Shown here: positions 49,378 through 53,246 of the stretch, piece after piece | Position numbering within the stretch: the stretch's first letter is position 1 | How the letters are laid out: each line of letters opens with the position of its first letter | Source: Bacteroidales bacterium | Lineage (GTDB): Bacteria > Bacteroidota > Bacteroidia > Bacteroidales > B18-G4 | Length of the DNA stretch: 53,246 nucleotides | Reading direction: 5' to 3' | Assembly: GCA_018401355.1 (NCBI GenBank) | Contig: JAGYLD010000008.1 | Span: 1 to 53,246 of the forward strand | Notes under the pieces: generated by a model | Told to the model about the DNA's origin: nothing | The model's input: only the letters and a program-made list of their open reading frames with translations | The model's database searches: none | Made by a program: the position numbers and the translations under genes

Positions 49378-50205
49378 TTAACGTTCATGCTGTTGATAAT
49401 ATTCTACAAGCCTGATTGCCTGAACAGCTTCCCTGACATCATGAACCCTCAGAATATTTACCCCTTTCAATAATGCAATTGTATTGATGACAGTTGTTCC
49501 ATTGAGTGCATTTTCAGGTTGTGTACTGAGTACTTTATTGATCATGGATTTTCTTGAAACCCCTGCCAATATAGGATAGCCAATGTCTTTAAAACGATGA
49601 AGGTTGTTCAGTAATTCATAATTATTCGACAAGGTTTTTCCAAAACCAAATCCCGGATCAATTAAAATCTTTTTATGACCTGACTCTGTCAATAATTTGA
49701 CTTGTTGTCTTAAAAACTCTTTCACTTCATAAACAACATCACTGTAAACAGGATCAACCTGCATGTTTAGGGGGGTACCTTTGATATGCATCACTGCAAA
49801 TGGTATCTGATGCTTTGATACAAGGCGGATCATTTCACGATCAAAGGTGCCTCCAGAAATATCATTGATCATGTCAGCTCCTTCTTCTATCATGATCCTT
49901 GCAACTTCTGACCTGTATGTGTCAATGGATAAAATAACAGAAGGGTAGTTTTGGCGCAACTCACGGAAAGGTTTAAGAAGCCTCTCAAGCTCCATTTGCT
50001 CCGGGAATTCTAAAGATCCGGGACGTGTTGAAATAGCACCCATATCAATAATGCTGGCCCCTTCCCGGATCATTTTTTCAGTTTGCCGCAAAATGCTGTT
50101 CATACCCGAATAATAACCACCATCGTAAAATGAATCTGGTGTCAGGTTGAGGATACCCATCGCAACAGGTCTTGTAAGATCAAGGAATTTACCATTACAG
50201 TCCAT
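49378..50205 (-). CDS. folP: Dihydropteroate synthase
   Basis: AMGILNLTPDSFYDGGYY, IIDMGAISTRPGS, SIDTYRSEVAR, ADMINDISGG, ILIDPGFGFGKT; start at Met 50205 preferred over 50238. Confidence 0.93.
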   Translation of the reverse strand: MDCNGKFLDLTRPVAMGILNLTPDSFYDGGYYSGMNSILRQTEKMIREGASIIDMGAISTRPGSLEFPEQMELERLLKPFRELRQNYPSVILSIDTYRSEVARIMIEEGADMINDISGGTFDREMIRLVSKHQIPFAVMHIKGTPLNMQVDPVYSDVVYEVKEFLRQQVKLLTESGHKKILIDPGFGFGKTLSNNYELLNNLHRFKDIGYPILAGVSRKSMINKVLSTQPENALNGTTVINTIALLKGVNILRVHDVREAVQAIRLVEYYQQHER

Positions 50206-50341
50206 AATATTTTTTGTAAAAAATGTACCTTTACCCAATCTTAGGCATTAATTTTTCTTTTAGCTAAATTAATGCTTTCATAAACAATAGATAAGTTAAA
50301 ACCCTAAACATATTAATTATTTCATAAGTAAGATTATATCT

Positions 50342-50899
50342 ATGGAAAATACAATCAGGCAATACTCGAAAGCTATGAAAAGTTGCAATGATGTTTTTAT
50401 AAAGAAAATGAAGGACTATGGTATTGCCTGGAGGATTCTCAGGACAAGTTCCCTTACAGATCAGATCTATATTAAAGCCAACAGGATAAGAAGCATTGAG
50501 GAGAAAGGCAAGCATGAAATTAATGAAGGCGTCCTGGATGAATTTATTGGTATTGTCAACTATTCCATTATGGCCCTGGTGCAATTGGAATTAGGGCCAG
50601 CTGATACAGGTGATGAAGATCGTGAAAGGGCATTTAGCATGTATAATAAATATGCAAAATTGTCCATGGAGTTGATGGAAAAGAAAAACCATGATTATGA
50701 TGAAGCATGGAGAAATATGCGCATCAGCTCCCTTACAGATATCATATTAATGAAACTTATGCGGATAAAGCAGATTGAGAATAACCAGGGCAGGACCGAA
50801 GTTTCTGAAGGATTGGATGCAAACTATTTTGATATAATTAACTATGCAGTATTTGCACTAATTAAACTTGATGAACCAGAGAGAAGTAAACAACTATGA
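50342..50899 (+). CDS. DUF1599 domain protein with two tandem copies
   Basis: Two related halves: FIKKMKDYGIAWRILRTSSLTDQIYIKANRIRSIEE... and LMEKKNHDYDEAWRNMRISSLTDIILMKLMRIKQIEN... Confidence 0.85.
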   Translation: MENTIRQYSKAMKSCNDVFIKKMKDYGIAWRILRTSSLTDQIYIKANRIRSIEEKGKHEINEGVLDEFIGIVNYSIMALVQLELGPADTGDEDRERAFSMYNKYAKLSMELMEKKNHDYDEAWRNMRISSLTDIILMKLMRIKQIENNQGRTEVSEGLDANYFDIINYAVFALIKLDEPERSKQL

Positions 50900-52005
50900 A
50901 AATACTCAGGAATTTTAGCAGGATATTTGTTGGGATTGTTTTTATTTTTTCAGGATTTGTAAAAGGTATTGATCCTTTAGGAACGGCATACCGCATTGAA
51001 GATTATCTCATCGCATACGGTATGCATTGGGCTCTTCCTCTGGCTTTATTTGCCTCCATAAGCCTTTGTGCTCTTGAATTTTTATTGGGAGCTGTATTGG
51101 TTTTAAATCTCAGGATTAAACCCCTCTCATGGGTTTTATTTCTACTCATGACCTTTTTTACATTTCTTACATTCTATGATGCCCTTTATGAGCCTGTTCC
51201 TGATTGCGGATGTTTTGGTGATGCCATAAAACTTACGAATTGGGAAACCTTTTATAAAAACCTCGTACTCATTGTTTTCGTAGCCATAATATTTGTAAAC
51301 CGGAAAAAGTTTAAGCCTTCCTGGAGTATGAACACACAGCATATTATGATCATTTTAATCGCAATTGGGTTTCTTTCATTTTCCTATTTGAATTATCAGT
51401 ATTTGCCATTAATTGATTTCAGGGAATGGAAAGTTGGAAGTGATATGGTACCTGAGGAAAAGGGGGAGGCAAAAATATATTTGACATACAGAAATAAAGA
51501 AACCGGAGAGGAAAAAGAATACTTATCACCTGATTATCCATGGAATGATTCTATGTGGATGACACAATGGGAATTTGTTGATCAGAGGATAGATGATTCT
51601 GATGTGGTCCGGGGTCATGAGCTTGTAATTGAAGACAGCAATGGAATGGATGTTACAGACAATTTTATTGAAAATCCGGATTATCAGTTACTGGTTATTG
51701 CCTATGATCTGAAAAATGCCAAGAAAAGGCCTTTTAAACGATTGAATGAGTTATATCGCGAAGTAGATAAAAATGGTATTTCAATGATTATTTTGACAAG
51801 CACATTGCCTTCTGATGTGGTTCAGTACCGAAACATTATTGATAAAAATATTGAAGTATACCAGGCAGATGATATAATATTAAAAACGATGATACGCTCC
51901 AATCCCGGGTTAATGCTCATGAAGGATGGAGTAGTTCTTGAAAAATGGCATTATAATAATTTGCCTGATTTTGAGGAACTGGCAAAGTCCTATTTTCAGG
52001 ATTGA
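50896..52005 (+). CDS. DoxX/MauE-like membrane protein, BT_3928-family-like
   Basis: RIFVGIVFIFSGFVKGIDPLGTAYRIEDYLIAYG; PDCGCFGDAIKLTNWETFYKNL; C-terminal soluble domain. Confidence 0.82.
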   Translation: MKILRNFSRIFVGIVFIFSGFVKGIDPLGTAYRIEDYLIAYGMHWALPLALFASISLCALEFLLGAVLVLNLRIKPLSWVLFLLMTFFTFLTFYDALYEPVPDCGCFGDAIKLTNWETFYKNLVLIVFVAIIFVNRKKFKPSWSMNTQHIMIILIAIGFLSFSYLNYQYLPLIDFREWKVGSDMVPEEKGEAKIYLTYRNKETGEEKEYLSPDYPWNDSMWMTQWEFVDQRIDDSDVVRGHELVIEDSNGMDVTDNFIENPDYQLLVIAYDLKNAKKRPFKRLNELYREVDKNGISMIILTSTLPSDVVQYRNIIDKNIEVYQADDIILKTMIRSNPGLMLMKDGVVLEKWHYNNLPDFEELAKSYFQD

Positions 52006-53090
52006 TTATGTTAAAATACATTTTAAAAAGGCTTATTTACGGTATCCTGGTTCTGCTCGGTGTTGTTACCATTGTTTTCTTTCTTTTCAATATACTGCCG
52101 GGAGATCCTGCACGGTTGATCATGGGACAAAGAGCCGATATTGCCTCACTTGAAGCAATAAATAAAGATTTGGGAAGAGATAAACCTGTTTTTACACAGT
52201 ATGCAAATTTCCTGAACGATCTTTCTCCATTATCAATCCATAATAATATGGATCCACAAAGTTATTGGTATCTTGATCCTGTAAAATATTCTGACCATGT
52301 GAAACTGCTGAGTTTTCCTGGCAATAAAACATTGGTATTAAAAGCTCCTTATCTTAGGCGGTCATATCAAAGCCAGAGGGAGGTATCCGAAATACTGGCT
52401 GAAGCCTTCCCTAAAACCATTCTCCTTGCAGTGGTATCGATCTTTTTTGCCATTATAGCAGGTGTTTTTATCGGGATTTTATGTGCTGTGAAGAATAACT
52501 GGCTTCTTAATAAGGTGGCATTGTTTTTTTCTGTTTTGGGAATGTCTCTGCCATCCTTTTTTGCAGCCATTCTCAATGCTTGGATATTTGCTTTTGTATT
52601 AGCTGATATCACTGGCTTGAATATGACAGGTAGCATGTATGCTGTTGATGATTTTGGCAATGGAGAATATCTCGAATTGAAGAACCTGATCTTACCTGCT
52701 TTTACTTTGGGTATCAGGCCACTTGCAATAGTTGTTGAGCTTACCAGGACTTCTTTGCTGGATGTATTGTCCCAGGACTACATCAGAACAGCTAAAGCAA
52801 AAGGACTTAGCAGGTATAGAATTATTGCAAAGCATGCCTTGAAAAATGCGTTAAATCCTGTGATTACAGCTATATCAGGATGGTTTGCCTCTCTTCTGGC
52901 CGGTGCAGTTTTTGTGGAATATGTCTTTGACTGGAAAGGTATGGGGGTCGTTATTGTTGATGCATTAGAAAAGTATGATTTTCCGGTCTTGATGGGTGCC
53001 GTCATGTTCATTTCAGTTATCCTGGTGATTATCAATATTGTTGTAGATATTATATACGCAACACTTGATCCAAGGGTCAGACTTTCCTGA
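52002..53090 (+). CDS. ABC transporter permease, DppB/OppB type
   Basis: YILKRLIYGILVLLGVVTIVFFLFNILPGDPARLIMG; EAA loop DYIRTAKAKGLSRYRIIAKHALKNALNPVIT. Confidence 0.92.
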   Translation: MIMLKYILKRLIYGILVLLGVVTIVFFLFNILPGDPARLIMGQRADIASLEAINKDLGRDKPVFTQYANFLNDLSPLSIHNNMDPQSYWYLDPVKYSDHVKLLSFPGNKTLVLKAPYLRRSYQSQREVSEILAEAFPKTILLAVVSIFFAIIAGVFIGILCAVKNNWLLNKVALFFSVLGMSLPSFFAAILNAWIFAFVLADITGLNMTGSMYAVDDFGNGEYLELKNLILPAFTLGIRPLAIVVELTRTSLLDVLSQDYIRTAKAKGLSRYRIIAKHALKNALNPVITAISGWFASLLAGAVFVEYVFDWKGMGVVIVDALEKYDFPVLMGAVMFISVILVIINIVVDIIYATLDPRVRLS

Positions 53091-53157
53091 TAAAAATTTA
53101 TCTTTGTTTTAGAACTTTATCCTGAAAAATCAGTTAAAAATATTAAACGTATATAGT

Positions 53158-53246
53158 ATGAGAAAAAAGATTATAGCCGGTAACTGGAAAATGAATATGA
53201 CCTTTGAGGATGCTGAAGACCTGATGTTTGAAATTTGTGATGGGAT
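53158..53246 (+). CDS. tpiA: Triosephosphate isomerase, 5' part cut by the window edge
   Basis: ATG at 53158: MRKKIIAGNWKMNMTFEDAEDLMFEICDG. Confidence 0.93.
   Translation, partial: MRKKIIAGNWKMNMTFEDAEDLMFEICDG

Noticed and set aside
1-53246. CRISPR arrays, tRNA or rRNA genes, prophage or integrative element
   Set aside because: Looked in the intergenic gaps; no regularly spaced repeats, no tRNA cloverleaf recognised by eye, no integrase or phage genes. A tRNAscan-SE/CRISPRCasFinder run would be definitive.

Overview
This window is a Bacteroidetes-type chromosomal segment (very likely Bacteroidales-like: T9SS C-terminal sorting domains, TAnnTTTG promoters, two TonB-dependent receptors). 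It is gene-dense and mostly housekeeping or envelope. Main blocks: partial trmD; a T9SS S8 protease; sugar-nucleotide genes (pgm, rfbD-like, UDP-xylose synthase, ugd); an AmmeMemoRadiSam module (radical SAM AmrS, a membrane spermidine-synthase-like protein, and a divergent AmrB-AmrA fusion); a broken AddB-like nuclease; a MurU-like nucleotidyltransferase plus an AmgK-like kinase fused to a RapZ C-terminal domain; ferritin-like, NifX-like and PLP genes; a broken patatin-like gene; DUF349 protein; aroC; an AsmA protein with a coiled-coil tail; two paralogous TonB-dependent receptors, one preceded by a clear FMN riboswitch; NlpC/P60; a PgpH-like HD phosphodiesterase; two thioredoxins; a lone IS1595-like zinc-ribbon protein; two C10 proteases; a broken hutI and an ftcD-fchA fusion; a diadenylate cyclase with folP; DUF1599; DoxX-like; an ABC permease; and partial tpiA. 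Most notable: (1) the FMN riboswitch-controlled TonB-dependent receptor with a plausible RBS-sequestering platform; (2) the AmmeMemoRadiSam locus with signal-like N-termini and a membrane aminopropyltransferase-like partner; (3) the AmgK-RapZ-C fusion beside MurU; (4) a promoter-to-terminator unit encoding a candidate ~70-nt sRNA with a CCCUCCUC loop; (5) three disrupted ORFs. No homology search or folding was run; all assignments come from reading motifs.
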